Positions 52,560 to 63,744 of a stretch of DNA of 64,000 bases are shown here, piece by piece. The stretch is from Paragonimus skrjabini miyazakii (Eukaryota > Platyhelminthes > Trematoda > Plagiorchiida > Troglotrematidae). Within the stretch, counting starts at the first letter, position 1. Every line of letters starts with the position of its first letter. The stretch spans positions 44,399 to 108,398 of the forward strand of contig JTDE01021441.1 of the NCBI GenBank assembly GCA_014338405.1, read 5' to 3'. Both the position numbers and the translations under genes were made by a program. The notes beneath the pieces were generated by a model that was not told the origin of the DNA, made no database searches, and saw nothing but the letters and a program-made list of their open reading frames with translations.

Positions 52560-53070
52560 TTGATATTATTGCCCCCGCGGGACAACCGGGTTGTTTTTGC
52601 CAGCCGTTTTACCGGCTTTTCTGAACGCTTTGTTGTTTGATGCATCAAACGCTGGTACACAGGGCTAACGCCACCCCAGCGCTGGTGAAATGAAAGGGCG
52701 ATGAGTCAAAAGCGAGCCCAAGCCTGCCAGCTAAAGCCAATGCCTCGACTCATTTTTGGTCCAAGTGTGTACTATGCCGAAGTGGGGGCTGGGTTACCAC
52801 AAAGGCGCACGAGCACTATCACAGTGTGTTACGCCGCTGCAAGCCAGACAGTCAAGCGGCAAAGGTCACGTAGATTAGGTAGGTAGATTATGTGACGCAC
52901 ACATGTAAGTCCACTGTTCCAGTGCAGTGACTCGAGGACAAGAACTGTGCGCTTGTCACGCTTGGTACGCGCCTAAACAAGGGCTGAACGAGGGCTAGGC
53001 CCATATTTTACCGTCATGTCCCAGTGTTCTGACCCAATTTTAATAAAGTTCAAACATTTGTGCAGCTCTT
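52560..53070 (+). repeat. GC-rich block ending in AATAAA, possible solo LTR or retroelement 3' end
   Basis: A block of about 480 bases is clearly richer in GC than the intron around it and ends with TTTTAATAAAGTTC at about 53038-53051, a polyadenylation signal. A 61-codon plus-strand frame (52701-52886) matches nothing I know. It may be a solo LTR or the 3' end of an unrecognised element; terminal repeats were not seen. Confidence 0.35.
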
Positions 53071-56000
53071 TTAAATCGTTTGTCGTCTGTGTGGTGCATA
53101 TCTTGTAATTAAGCGGAATAAGTTGGATGTATACGAGTTTTTATCGAGTGTGCATTGATTTTCCGGGCATTTTAAAAAAGAAGGCACAAGTACAATTATA
53201 TTCGTGTCAGCCCACGGAAAACATTGTGTGCATTCTACGAGCCGCTCGATTTAGTCTTTTATAACTTTCGTTTGTGTAAACAGTTGAAGCAGTTGTTCAA
53301 AGTACGACCTGATAGTTCCGCTGATGTGAACGTTATCGCTGTTCTTGTGTTAAAAATTACCGAATAGCAATAGGACATTTTCAATTGATATACCCTGAAC
53401 ACCCTTACAACTGTTTGCAGTTTTTGCACTCACACAGACTTTCAAGCAGCCCATTTAGAAAATGAACATCAGACTGGGGTCCCTATGTTTTATGGCCTGT
53501 CAGTAGCCCATATTCTTGTTTGAAAGTTTTCTTCTTCTCATTCATCTTCGGAAAGCCATAGTCCCCAAACACTTTTCATGCACAAGGAGGTAGAAAAACT
53601 TCCGAAGGGTTTCACGACTCAGATAAAAAGAATATAGGATGTAAATAATCGGTCACCGAAATTACACTCATCATTAAGCAAAATTGACCCGGTCGGTCCA
53701 TCATATACACATAAAGTGACACATCCCACTTGTGGTTCTACTTTGCGACATCTATGGAATCTGCGTTTGGTGAGATCAGAATATGTCTGAATTTTCACAC
53801 TATTTTACCTTTACACAACGACGATTACGACCAAACTCAACCATTTTGGATAAACTGTTGATAAATGGCGTGCAAGAAAGCCACAAAGTTGAATAAAAAG
53901 TGCGCCGAATATTGACAAAAATGCAGTTTTCTGAGTAACACCTTTGGAGAGAAAAGTGTTAATTATAAATGGACCTATGAAAGTGAATGATTTCACTAGC
54001 AAAGAAGACAGGCGTTTTTGCTTTCACTCATACTGTAGATAGTCTCAATAAATTTGCAAAATCATTGAGTATCTTACAACAGCACCTACCTAGCAAGGGA
54101 TTTAATCCGAACGTCGCATGCACGTAACCCTGCTGAAGTTTGAAACTGTCGGCGTCTAAACGCTTATTTTTGACAAACATACAATCTCCTTGTCATCGTT
54201 AAGTAACTACATTATCCACCCTTCACTCTTTGTCAGCGTTTTTTCAAAGGCGATTGCGACTGTTCATCAAATTTAATACACACAGTGTCGTAAAAGCGAC
54301 ATGTATGTTACCTTTGCGAAGCATGGTTTATGTAAGCGTCGCGAAGTTCAGTCTCCCGTTAGATGAGTCGTTTCATATGTACATGATAGGTTGACCCTGT
54401 CAGTTTGATTAAACGTAGGTGATCGATCATTTTTCATTTTTTATTCGCGTCCTGTTTGGCCTGTGAAGTTCAACAAAACTGTTCTTTCGCATTATTTTTA
54501 CTTGCCGGCTATAGTATCTCCATCGGATTTAGATCGAGACCTTAGAGTCATCAGTCTGACAAATGTTTTGCATGGGAAAGTAACTATGTTCCTGTGGTTC
54601 ACGACGTGCATTACGGAACATTCTTACGGTTGGAACTTACATTCTGTCGTGTTTCCGGTGCGATAAATGTGACAGAAATCGTTTCAATCGGTTGAAATAA
54701 TTCACTGGCTGGCTAAAGCATGCCGTATCTTCTTTTCTAAGGTTATACCAGTATCACTACATTGCACCAGATGCATCTATATTAATCCTATTTTCTAGAC
54801 TAAAATTTATCCAGTTCTACCAAGAGGTATATGAACCGAGTCTCTTCATTTGCCACTAATATATCAGAATAATTTTCCTTCCACCCTTCTACCTTTTAAA
54901 TCACTTTGGTAGAAATAATGATTAGCTATAAAACTGGATTGACAGGGTTAGTGTTGAGATGCGGCGACGTGAAGGGTTGCAGCATAACACACAAGGTTGA
55001 GTTAGACGGGTTCTTATGTATACAGTTAACTAGTCGCATATTGTAATTCCGGTTGTTACAACAACAAGGCGGCTCGAACTCGACTGGGCACAGAATTCTT
55101 GACAGGAAGCTATCAGAGCGACGTGAAGTACCAAATCAAAGCACGGTACATCACAGACTCCGGCTTTCGATTGGTCGTTTTGTACATACTGAACTCTATA
55201 TGTGTGTGTCTGGTTCTTATATTATCTCCTGTAAAATGGCGAATTATATACTGTGGGCTGATGCGTGATTTTACTGAGTACGTCTGTTTGAGAATAAGAT
55301 GTCCGGTCATTCACTTCTGGGTTATCAATGCATCAGTACTGCAATCATGACTCGGACCGTACATGCGTTGTGTTTGACATGCGGTAGTCAGGTGATGCTG
55401 CGTGCACATAAATGTGATAAATAAAAACCTTGCTGACTGAAACTTCTGTCAGCGAAGGCACAGCGCCGAATGGCAATCTTCGGCTGATACCACAAATGGG
55501 TATACTTACTGGAAAATAGCAGTTTAATAAACCAAATATTTTAAGTAATTTACATTCAAGCAAATGGACAAATTGTAACGCAACACCCGCTGGTTTATTC
55601 GCGTACGCTTTGATGACGAAACTTGTTTCTGATAATGAAAATCAAAGTAAAGATGAAGAAACCTTTGCACTTGTACCTCAACTAACCCTTATCACTTGAT
55701 TTTTATCGGTTAAACTAACGTTTCGCAACGTTTAAAATACGACTATCATATCATGAATGATTACTTACTATGTTCATGTTCTAAACTTAGTGGGATACTG
55801 TCAGCGTATTAGGTAATTTCCTGCACGTTGGTTTTGTCCCTAACAACCAACATTACTTGTCAGTATACTGTCAGAAACCAGGAAAACGATAAGATGTAAA
55901 TCAAATTGTACGTACTAATATTCGCAAGTACAGACCGAAATGACGGAAACTGGTCACTTTTATAAGTAAGACCTCAATATATCGGGAGCAATACTAAACT

Positions 56001-56814
56001 GATTCATATGCAACGATACGTGTGACTAGTACTAAGCAATATTTAGAGTATTGTTTTACAAAAGCAATACGTTGATCCTGCCAAAGCACTGAAAAGCAGT
56101 CAACCTAATTGTTAACAAAGTGGACGTCCCCCATTGGCTGAAATGGTACTACTGAGCCGACCAACAGCTATGCAAGGAGGCCAAAATCGAGCCTGAACCC
56201 ACACTAGGTTGTGGTTAGCTCTGTTTCCTTCCGGTGGAGTTACTAGCAACGAAAATTAGACCGAAGTTACTAGTCGGAATACGTGGTCACTAAAATATTA
56301 ATCCTGTAAACATCGCTTATGAAGGGGTGGTCAGTATCATTGCTGTGCAATTCCACAAGGCCTCATTAACATGGATGGATGCTAGTCGAACCTGGTTTCA
56401 AGTTTGTGTTGTTCACGGTCACGGGGACCTTGGATTACATGACTCCAAATTGAAACTGATGGACCTAAGATAGTTCAAGTTTCCGTTTTTATTAAGTAAG
56501 ATGACTGCTGTCAAATGACACGCACAATGACATGCGAACTACATACTGTCTGACTACACAAAGATGGACGGCAACAGGCGCAGTAACCGGAAGTTGAACC
56601 ATAAACACGTAACTGGTAGTCGGACTTTGTTACCATTGAGTTACCACAGGTTCACTCCCACACCGGCACTTTGTTTGAATTCTTGTGGTAGACGTGGTCA
56701 GAAGGAAGTTGTTGATAAACAACGCTTTACTTATAAGATTTTTAACAACTAGTTATGTTGAAAGTGAGTAAACTGGAAGTAGTTAAGATTGATGTATGCG
56801 TAGGAGACAGATAT

Positions 56815-56875
56815 TAATCGGATTGAAGGCTTCGGCTCGTAACAGAGAAGTCGCGGATTCGAATCTCCCCAAGAC
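56815..56875 (+). repeat. tRNA-like SINE head fragment
   Basis: GGATTCGAATCTCC is a near-perfect box B; the upstream part is tRNA-like (GGCTTCGGCTCGTAACAGAG) but no acceptor stem closes. Confidence 0.35.
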
Positions 56876-58107
56876 TAACTCTCTCTAATGAATCTAAGCA
56901 AAAATGCAAGGGTTGGTGAATGCCAAATCTTGAACGATATTCGAAAGACATTTGCACTAGTAATAACCAAACTTTACGGTCACATTTGTGTACAAAAATG
57001 TGCTGATCAAAAGATGTTTCTTTAATTGAACAAACCGGATAGAAAGAAAGCAACGGATGAATCGATTCCTTACTTATAAGGGAAAGGGCCTCTATGTTTG
57101 GCAACAGGGTTGCTTCATGCTTTACTGCTTTATGGATGACGACAAAAGTACATGGGAGTCTGCAACAACTGATCCACCCTTAACAAAATGTGTTTTACTT
57201 AGAAACAGATGATCATTTTGCCTTATCAACATGATATCGTTTGAACTAACCGTTTGAACCAACATCAGATCAGCTAGTTACTGGCTACGTGTGCTTAAGT
57301 TGAAACACTGTATCAAAGTCGCTAATGACAGTGATATCAGAAATTTTGCCACACGCACCCGTCAAATATTTTGACAGGGTTAGGCCGAGCTTGATCTTCT
57401 CTACTGCTAGTGGTCAGTTGTTATCACCCGCAAACTCACGTGTACCTGTTATCGGTTTGAGAGTCTCTGACTGGATTTTCCTTCTACCATTCATTTATCC
57501 CGTCATTTTTATTCAACTCCCGCAAGTGCTGAACTTCCCAGTTCACTTTACCGCATTGTTCTTCTGTAACCGCTTGTAAATCAACGGCCTCTCAATTCCA
57601 GCTAATTTTTCAACTTTCACACTACAAGGTTTTCTATGCCATATAATGTACAAGATCTCAAAAGCGAGAATCGCGGAAACATAGCTGTACCCAGCAATCA
57701 CGTAAACCGTAGTCCAGCGCCCTTACTATTGACCTACCACGATCTCAACAGCTAAACATTAGCGGCATTTATATGCTTCAGCTTTTGAACTTTTATTCAA
57801 CGCAAGAAACCCCAAACTGGACTCTACTTTACGTGGAGATGGGTAACAAAATATAAGAATCCTATTGGATTCCAAACGTACGAGTCATACAAATCTTCTT
57901 TTAAATATCTCGCGAAAAATATGCGCTGCTACACTGAGATACAATTCACCAGTGAAAATCGGCCACCGCCAAAAGTACTGAAAAAGAAAACATGTGCCCT
58001 TGTGTTGCACCATGAATTTCCCAACATGTCTGGTGGCAACAGCAAAACGGGTAGATAATTCTGACGCAAAGTTCTCAGCAAAAACACACTTTAAGAGGTT
58101 TACATAC

Positions 58108-59207
58108 CTTGAATCTAAAACGTTCAATCGGTCTCCTTTCCGAGTTCTCACTTCACCATCTGCCTGCATATTGTAATCAAAAATTGCTACATAATTTCCT
58201 TCACCTCCTGTTCGAACAATATTATCATGGTCGAAGTTTTTCTTTGCATTCCATTTATGAGAGGCACTGACTGAATTCAAACTTGAGCGGCTTGGGGATT
58301 CACTATTTGCAACTGAAGTTGAATGATGGATGAGGTATCGGTTAGACATCAGACTAACGGATGATGGATATCCCGCGGAGACGTCTTGCATAACAAATGT
58401 GGGGGTTGTGCTAACGGGACGCAGTTTGTAGTTCTTTCCATCCAATGATTTCATTTTCTCAGATTCATTCAGTACAGAGGTGTGAGGTATGCCGCCTAAA
58501 ATATGGGTGTCATAGTCAACAACTATTGGAGATTTTATATTATTCGACCATCTTCCTTGAGATATATCAACACCAGTATTCATATTTTTATTTGAATTGT
58601 ACATAGACCCAGAAATATTGCCTGTTAAAGAGTCATTTGCAATCGAATTTGAGTGAGTATGATGAGGATGGTTTAATACAAGAGGGGCTTGTGATCCAGT
58701 GGCCAGTAAGCTTGTAGTGGACGAGCCGTAAGGAACTTTTACAGAGGCATGTGCGGGTAAAGGGAAGTTTCTCATCTGATGGGTTTGTGAAACTGACACA
58801 ACACGCAGAGGTCCATTGGTAACACTACTAGCAGGATGATCAGACATGGATTCTATATTGGTCTTCATAGTCTCTGGACGGTTCGTAGTAGTGAAAACGT
58901 TTTCCATCTGTGCAGTGAAAATCAGTGAAGCACGCAAAGATGATCTCCTTGGGGAAAACATATCACATCTGTTCGTGTCTCTTACGCTTCCACCCATGAA
59001 ACATCTATTGCATGAACCTTTTGGATCTTTTATTACAAACTTCTGCACGTTTTGCTTATCGTTCCACTGACTTTCAGAGTTTTCTGTCGTTTTTATCAGT
59101 AGCTCATCGTTGATCACGTCACTAATATTATTTGCAGTGGTGTTATGATTGCAGAGCGACCCACAGAAATATATATCGCTTTTTAATCTCCCAGTACAAT
59201 TCCCCAT
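58108..59207 (-). CDS. Src-family kinase, first coding exon: acylation site, long unique region, SH3 first half
   Basis: This 1100-nt exon encodes residues 1-366 and two bases of codon 367. The start ATG at 59207 is chosen because it gives MGNC, with Gly2 for N-myristoylation and Cys4 for likely palmitoylation, as in Src-family SH4 segments, and it has G at -3 and +4. The frame stays open upstream to an ATG at 59348, but a likely splice acceptor lies in between. Residues 1-337 are a Ser/Asn/Thr-rich, low-complexity unique region with Cys at 4, 15, 19, 66, 69 and 81; it has no domain I recognise. The SH3 domain begins at Asn338, with AIFDY (341-345) matching the ALYDY motif and KGDRLNVL (357-364) following. 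The exon ends at a GTATGT donor (58107-58102). The unique region is four to five times the usual 60-85 residues. Confidence 0.92.
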
Positions 59208-59316
59208 CACATGACGACCTTTGTTAAAATGTGCACGTCGTGAAAAATTTCGCGCGCGAACACCACTGTATATTTTGAAAAAGGGTAAGGCTGAAACGAC
59301 CTTGAATAAACATAGT
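59208..59316 (-). promoter_or_regulatory. Probable 5' UTR part of first coding exon, with candidate splice acceptor
   Basis: On the minus strand, a pyrimidine-rich stretch ending TTGTTTCAG (AG at 59318-59317) lies 110 bases upstream of the start ATG. It looks like a good acceptor, with a possible branch sequence in GCACTAAAA about 30 bases before it. If used, the first coding exon starts at 59316 and the promoter and leader exon are further upstream, beyond the LINE or outside the window. This is inference; no promoter element was recognised. Confidence 0.35.
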
Positions 59317-59439
59317 CTGAAACAACAAAAGTAATTTTTATATTCCACTTTTTAGTGCACTCACTGATCGGCGAATGTTCACAAAACTGAAAGTTCAAGT
59401 CTTCGGGATCGATGATCACTGATCAAAAGTAGGTTGACT
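59317..59439. other. Spacer between kinase exon 1 and CR1 LINE
   Basis: About 120 bases with no recognised element apart from the acceptor-like tract at its lower border. Contains TGATCATCGATC-type short palindromic sequence around 59410. Confidence 0.4.
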
Positions 59440-59460
59440 GATGGGGAGCGATTCAGCGAC

Positions 59461-60304
59461 TCAGCGGTTGATACACGGGTTCGAGGCAGAGGACCAAGCG
59501 TCCAGGATCCCGTCGGTTCTTTTGTGTCCAGTGTCAGGCAGGCATCTGCTGATCTGAAAGGCATTCATTGAAAACAGGGTGTAACACCGCTCTTGGGAAT
59601 TACAGTAAACATCACAAAACAAACCAGGATAACTAGCATGAAAGGACTTTTGGAAGATGAAAATCATGTGATGCTTTAAAGAGATCGCTAGAAGCGTTAC
59701 CGATGACCTCAACCGGAAGATTGTTCCAGAAGTTAATAACGTTGTTGGAAAATACTGCTGACCAAGAAGGGTCCTAGGACGAAGGTTGAAAAGCTTCCTG
59801 TAATTTCCTCGCCGACCATCATCATTCGCTACAATGAAGAACTGAACAACGAGGCCTACTGTAAAGAGGAAGTGTGTGAAAATTAAATCACCGCGGAGCC
59901 GTCGAAATTCAAGTGGGTATAAATCAAGAATTTCAAGTTGAGACTCGTACGCGACACTACTGGCTGTGGCTAGTTCGGTAGCCACGCGCTGGACACGCTC
60001 AACGGCTAATATGTCTTTCTCCAGACCGGTATACACGACCTAATTATCGTACTCGAGGAGCGGCCTCATGCAAACCCCGTAAAGCGTTTGGAAAGCTTCC
60101 TTTTCTACACGGAGGGAGAGTGCGCTTAACCATCCTAAGAGCGGCAAACCCTTTATTCCCATCCATCTCTTGGTGATGCGTAAAAGATAAGTTAGACGAC
60201 AACCAGATGTCAAGATCTTTCTTCAGATTGATTTTCATGGTATCTATTGTGCCGAACGCACTATGAATCACGAAGGCGTTGCCAGAGTCTCCACCGAGCG
60301 ACAT
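59461..60304 (-). pseudogene. CR1 LINE ORF2 C-terminal segment
   Basis: Two overlapping broken frames. The first (60304-60044) has LGGDSGNAFVIHSAFG and DLDIWLSSNLSF, typical of the thumb region; the second (60036-59461) has VYTGLEKDILAVERVQRVAT and ILDLYPLEFRRLRGDL, the conserved CR1 tail. Later parts (from about 59780) are still recognisable but divergent. Confidence 0.8.
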
Positions 60305-60324
60305 ATGTGCGCACTTATTATCAT

Positions 60325-61221
60325 TTAGTGGGAGGCTACATTCGTCTGACTTAGATCAGTCCATGGTGTACTGGGATCAGTGGCATTCCAGATTTTTAGA
60401 TCATTGGCATACAGCAGGGCGTTGCTGAAAATACTATCCGGAAGGTCACTGATTTGGATCAGAAACAAATGATGACCTAGCACTGACCCTTGAGGAACTC
60501 CTGTTGAAATGAAAGAGGGAGATGGAAGGTCTGATCCGGATTTAACTCTAAACGTTCTGCTATCAAGGAAAGATACAATCCAACGAAGAACTTCTCCCTG
60601 AATACCATAGGCTTCCAGTTTGTGTTTCGGGGAGCCGTGTGGGACACGGTTGAAAGCCTTGGCGAAGTCGGAGAAAGTGGCATCTGAGATTGGGCCATTG
60701 GCTCTGGCCTTCGTCAGACTATCCATGAAGATAGGCATATCAGTTATGCCTGACCGATTAGGAAGGAAGCCAAGCTGGGTGGAGGAAAAAAGACGGTTTG
60801 AAAGGAAGTTGTTACGGATGGCACGCTTTAATAAGCCCTCCATTATCTTGCACGGAATACTAGTAAGGCTGATTGGCCGATAGCTAACCGGAGAGTGCCG
60901 GTCACACGCTTTAAATATGAGCGTGACCGTCGCCCCTTTCCATGCGCTAATCAGAATGCCGGTCTGGAGTGTCTGTTTAAGCAGCTTTTAAAATGGATCT
61001 GCCAGACTAGCAGCTGCTTCTTTGAGAATTCTGGGATGAAGTTTGTCAGGACCCACTGCACTATTTGAATTTACTTTAAATAAAAGGTCCTCAACATCCA
61101 GCACAGAATACTCGACAGTAAGGAGTGGTTGCCGGGGTTTTTGCAGCGAAAGGATAGGGTGCCAGTCAGGTTGTACAACGTTGTAGACTGCCAAGTAGCA
61201 GTCCATAAACAGCTCGGCCAC
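60325..61221 (-). pseudogene. CR1 LINE reverse transcriptase domain, catalytically dead
   Basis: AVGPDKLHPRILKEAA (about 61070-61020) opens the domain, then a stop near 60987; SYRPISLTS-type sequence and GFLPNRSGITDM follow. FSDFAKAFNRVPH is motif A, with its Asp kept; VPQGSVLG is motif B; LLYANDLKIW is motif C, where the YADD box reads YAND, so one of the two metal-binding Asp residues is lost. The frame ends near 60325 and shifts. Confidence 0.88.
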
Positions 61222-61347
61222 AACTAGGGAGTCAGATGAGGTCTCCCCGTCGGGCAGTCACAACGAAAATGACGAGGGTTTATTCTTTCTCAGTCGTCGC
61301 ATATGCTTACATGAGAAGTTTTTATTCCCGCGGGCTTTGAGGGGTAC

Positions 61348-62340
61348 CTATTCTTGTGCGCACTTGGTGTGCTCACGGATTTCCCGTCTACACTTATTTC
61401 TGACGATGTGGAACGCGCGTAGGTCCTCTAAATTTCCCGTAATCTTATGCCTCGCGAATAAATGGGAACGGTCCTCAAGGAGACGACGTATTCTGCGCAA
61501 AAGAGGTGGCCGGTAAGAGGAAGTGCACAGTTTGCGCGGTACAAGTAAGTTGTCTGCTTTCTCAGTTGCGCTTTGAAGTGCGTAGTAGTTCTCGTCCATG
61601 GAGCCACAATCAAGAAGTAATGAGTCTAGGTTGCTCCTCAGGCTGTTAAAATCAGCCTGATTAAAGTTTCGTACTGTGGACTTCATTACTGGTTGTTGTA
61701 ACCAGTAACAGATAGGATCAAAGATTAGCAGAGAGTGGTCACTGTGTCCAAGTGGCGGTTTGATGGTCACTCCGTCTACCAGGTGACTCTCATTTCTAGT
61801 GAATAAATCGAGCAGAGAGTGATTCTGATCAAGATTGTGTCGCGTCGGGGCGTTGACATGCTGTGTCCACGCTCTCCGTCGTACTAACGTCGATGAGGAA
61901 GTTGAGAATCCGCTTCCACATTCCTGCTGAGAAACTAATGTCCACTTTTTCTCAGGAGCATTGAAGTCGCCCATAATGAGTAGATGAGTGAAGGGTTGTT
62001 GTTCTAGAAAGTTGTCTAGGTTTACAAGGAGAGTGTTGTCGTCGGAGACGTCGGATGAAGGAGAACGGTAAACAACCCCCCACTAGAAGTGAGTCTGGTC
62101 CACGCAATGCCAGTCGAAGCCACGGCGCGTCACATTTATCAGAGAACTGAAAACCACTGATAACCTTGAGTGTTGGGTGATGTTTGTGAAGGAAAATCGC
62201 AGTCTCCGTTCTCCCTCGGGTGAAGTCAGCTCGGTGAACTAAATACCCGGGGACACTCAGTTCACTGTTACTGACGTCATCTGTAAGCCAGGTCTCCATG
62301 AAATCAAATATGCGGAGTTGTGTGTCATTAGTTAACTCTC
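61348..62340 (-). pseudogene. CR1 LINE apurinic-type endonuclease domain, frameshifted
   Basis: ETWLTDDVSNSEL (from 62299) carries the catalytic Glu motif, GDFNAPEKKW (from 61974) the GDFN motif, and GHSDHSLL (about 61750-61730) the catalytic SDH motif of the APE-like endonuclease that nicks target DNA to prime reverse transcription. One frameshift lies near 62080, where VGG continues as VYRSPSSD in the next frame. The three active-site motifs survive, which suggests moderate age. Confidence 0.8.
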
Positions 62341-62350
62341 TGCCTTTCGG

Positions 62351-62902
62351 TTATTTATTAACCAAGCCCAGACAGTTTGTATACATAAAACTGAGAGCTG
62401 CTTCCCCACATGACTTGTTGAGAAAAGAGATAGGAGTGTGCGAGGAAGAGCTTGTGAAATAAGACTTAGAATTGAGAATGGCGGTGCGATCGTGCTCGGT
62501 CTGGGCGGCCGAGTAGCTCTGTTGGCCCTCTTTTGAGGCTGCGGACGCGATATCACCACTTGTGCGTATGTCACCGTTCCTACAGGACGCCTGGCCAGCA
62601 TTTTTGGTGTCGCAATTTGCGGCTTCTGCACTCCTGATAAATCCCTCTTTTTTGGAGGGCGTTTGGGATTTATCATCAACAAAAAATTTGACTTTTTTTC
62701 TTTTGAATACAGGGCTTAAAGGAGGTAAAGTGCGGTGTTTGATGGGGCCGAGAGAAATACCCTGTGGGACGGGGCAAAAAAATTCTTTTTGATTCACAGG
62801 GGGCGGCCCCAGCTGGCCCCTATCGTTCCGAATTCTGAGAAGGAAGAATTTTCTCTGAGGCCTTCTGGTGGCTTTTGGCGTGAGTAACTCTGAGAATGAC
62901 AC
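62351..62902 (-). pseudogene. CR1 LINE ORF1 C-terminal / ORF2 start remnant
   Basis: An open stretch of 183 codons, basic and Ser-rich, with no domain I recognise in its first two thirds. It ends in FMYTNCLGLVNK, which fits the YTN...L.NK start of a CR1 endonuclease, then hits TAA. The same frame continues past the stop into PKGREL and on to METWLT of the endonuclease, so the stop is a disabling change or marks the ORF boundary in a rearranged copy. Confidence 0.6.
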
Positions 62903-63670
62903 TTGTGTGGTGTCTTGAACACTTTTGCCTGTGCTTGGGCATCAGCCGTTGGAATGGCGACTACGGAAGCAGCATTCTCGCTTTCCACCACTGGCATGTA
63001 GGTCTATGTGGATACTTCTGGAGCAGAAACCACGACCTTAGTCTCCAGCTGTAGTTTCCGGTCTGCCATGATTCGCGACATAGTGTTGGTCTGCTGCTCG
63101 CGTTTCGCCCTCTTTTACCGAGAGCGGTCAAAGGAAACGCCATTCAAGTGGACTGGTGGACTTCAGAGCCTCTGATTTTTCCACCACTGTTTCGGGACTC
63201 AGCATGGCTGGCAAGGTTACCAAAAGGCCGAATGACTTTTTGGTTGCTTTTATGCGTAGCCTGCTCTCGAGTACTAGATTTGTAACGTCCAGGGAAAACG
63301 GAAAATCTAAGACTGACTTAGCTAGTTCGGTTGGTGAAGACGTTGTGGGGAAGCGGCTCCATAAAACAACTCGCCTTTCCCTGAGAGCTTTTTCTTTCAT
63401 ATTCACCGCTGCCTGCTCTATAAGTGCAGTTGACAGGGCAACTGCCTTCTTGGTGACCGTGACACCAGGGATGGCAAGCGTTATGTATTCATTTAGGGTC
63501 TGGAGGTCCAGCTTCATTTCGGACAGAGTCCGCTGGTATTCCTCCATCCTATTCCCCATAGAGGAAACAGAAGGACACACATTTACAGTCGCAGGTTGTC
63601 TGCGTCGCATGAATTTCCGTGACGCGTACGTGAATAGTTGGTGGCAAGGCGGCGCCTTGACTTTCGTCAA
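62903..63670 (-). pseudogene. CR1 LINE ORF1 remnant, N-terminal part
   Basis: The frame open from 63670 to 63128 contains ERRVVLWSRFP and a Glu/Leu-rich helical stretch before it (EYQRTLSEMKLDLQTLNEY), the look of a CR1 ORF1 with a coiled coil followed by an RNA-binding fold. CR1 ORF1 proteins bind element RNA in the ribonucleoprotein particle. The frame breaks near 63128 and coding-like sequence goes on in another frame. It could in principle be another coiled-coil protein, but its place upstream of an endonuclease/reverse transcriptase makes ORF1 the best call. Confidence 0.65.
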
Positions 63671-63744
63671 ACCTGCAGCTCATGCAGATAAAACTGAAAG
63701 CGGAAGAAGCAAATTGCTTTTACTGGTGTTCGTGTGCGGCTAGT

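Larger units (their letters stand above)
41641..58107 (-). other. Intron 1 of the kinase gene (16.5 kb)
   Basis: Donor GTATGT at 58107 and acceptor TTCCCACAG at 41641. It contains SINE pieces at 43500-43690 and 45320-45490, a Penelope reverse transcriptase remnant at 49548-50197 running into an N gap, and a GC-rich block with AATAAA at 52560-53070. The rest (41641-43499, 43691-45319, 45491-49547, 50298-52559, 53071-58107) shows no gene I can support. Confidence 0.9.
1942..59207 (-). other. Src-family non-receptor tyrosine kinase gene (5' part; four coding exons found, 3' end outside window)
   Basis: Four exons on the minus strand join in frame: 59207-58108, 41640-41542, 14920-14817 and 2259-1942. 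Borders are GT-AG with phases 2, 2, 1 and 1. The joined product is 540 residues plus one base and follows the Src order: N-terminal acylation site, unique region (1-337), SH3 (338-392), SH2 (401-497), proline-rich linker and start of the tyrosine kinase domain (from about 519). Src-family kinases work at the inner face of the plasma membrane and phosphorylate tyrosines downstream of receptors and integrins. The catalytic loop, activation loop and C-terminal regulatory tail must lie on exons below position 1. The sequence LGAGQFGEVW around the glycine loop resembles Lck/Lyn more than c-Src. Whether this is the orthologue of a particular schistosome Src/Fyn-like kinase cannot be decided here. 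Confidence 0.93.
59440..63700 (-). mobile_element. CR1-clade non-LTR retrotransposon (LINE), near full length, inactivated
   Basis: Minus-strand frames read in order: an ORF1-like protein, an apurinic endonuclease, a reverse transcriptase and a conserved C-terminal segment, the layout of CR1 elements (the schistosome SR1 family is of this clade). All parts are broken by frameshifts and stops, for example a stop at the start of the endonuclease (about 62350) and a shift near 62080. It lies directly upstream of the kinase gene on the same strand. The 3' end is uncertain; coding similarity fades near 59460. Confidence 0.85.
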
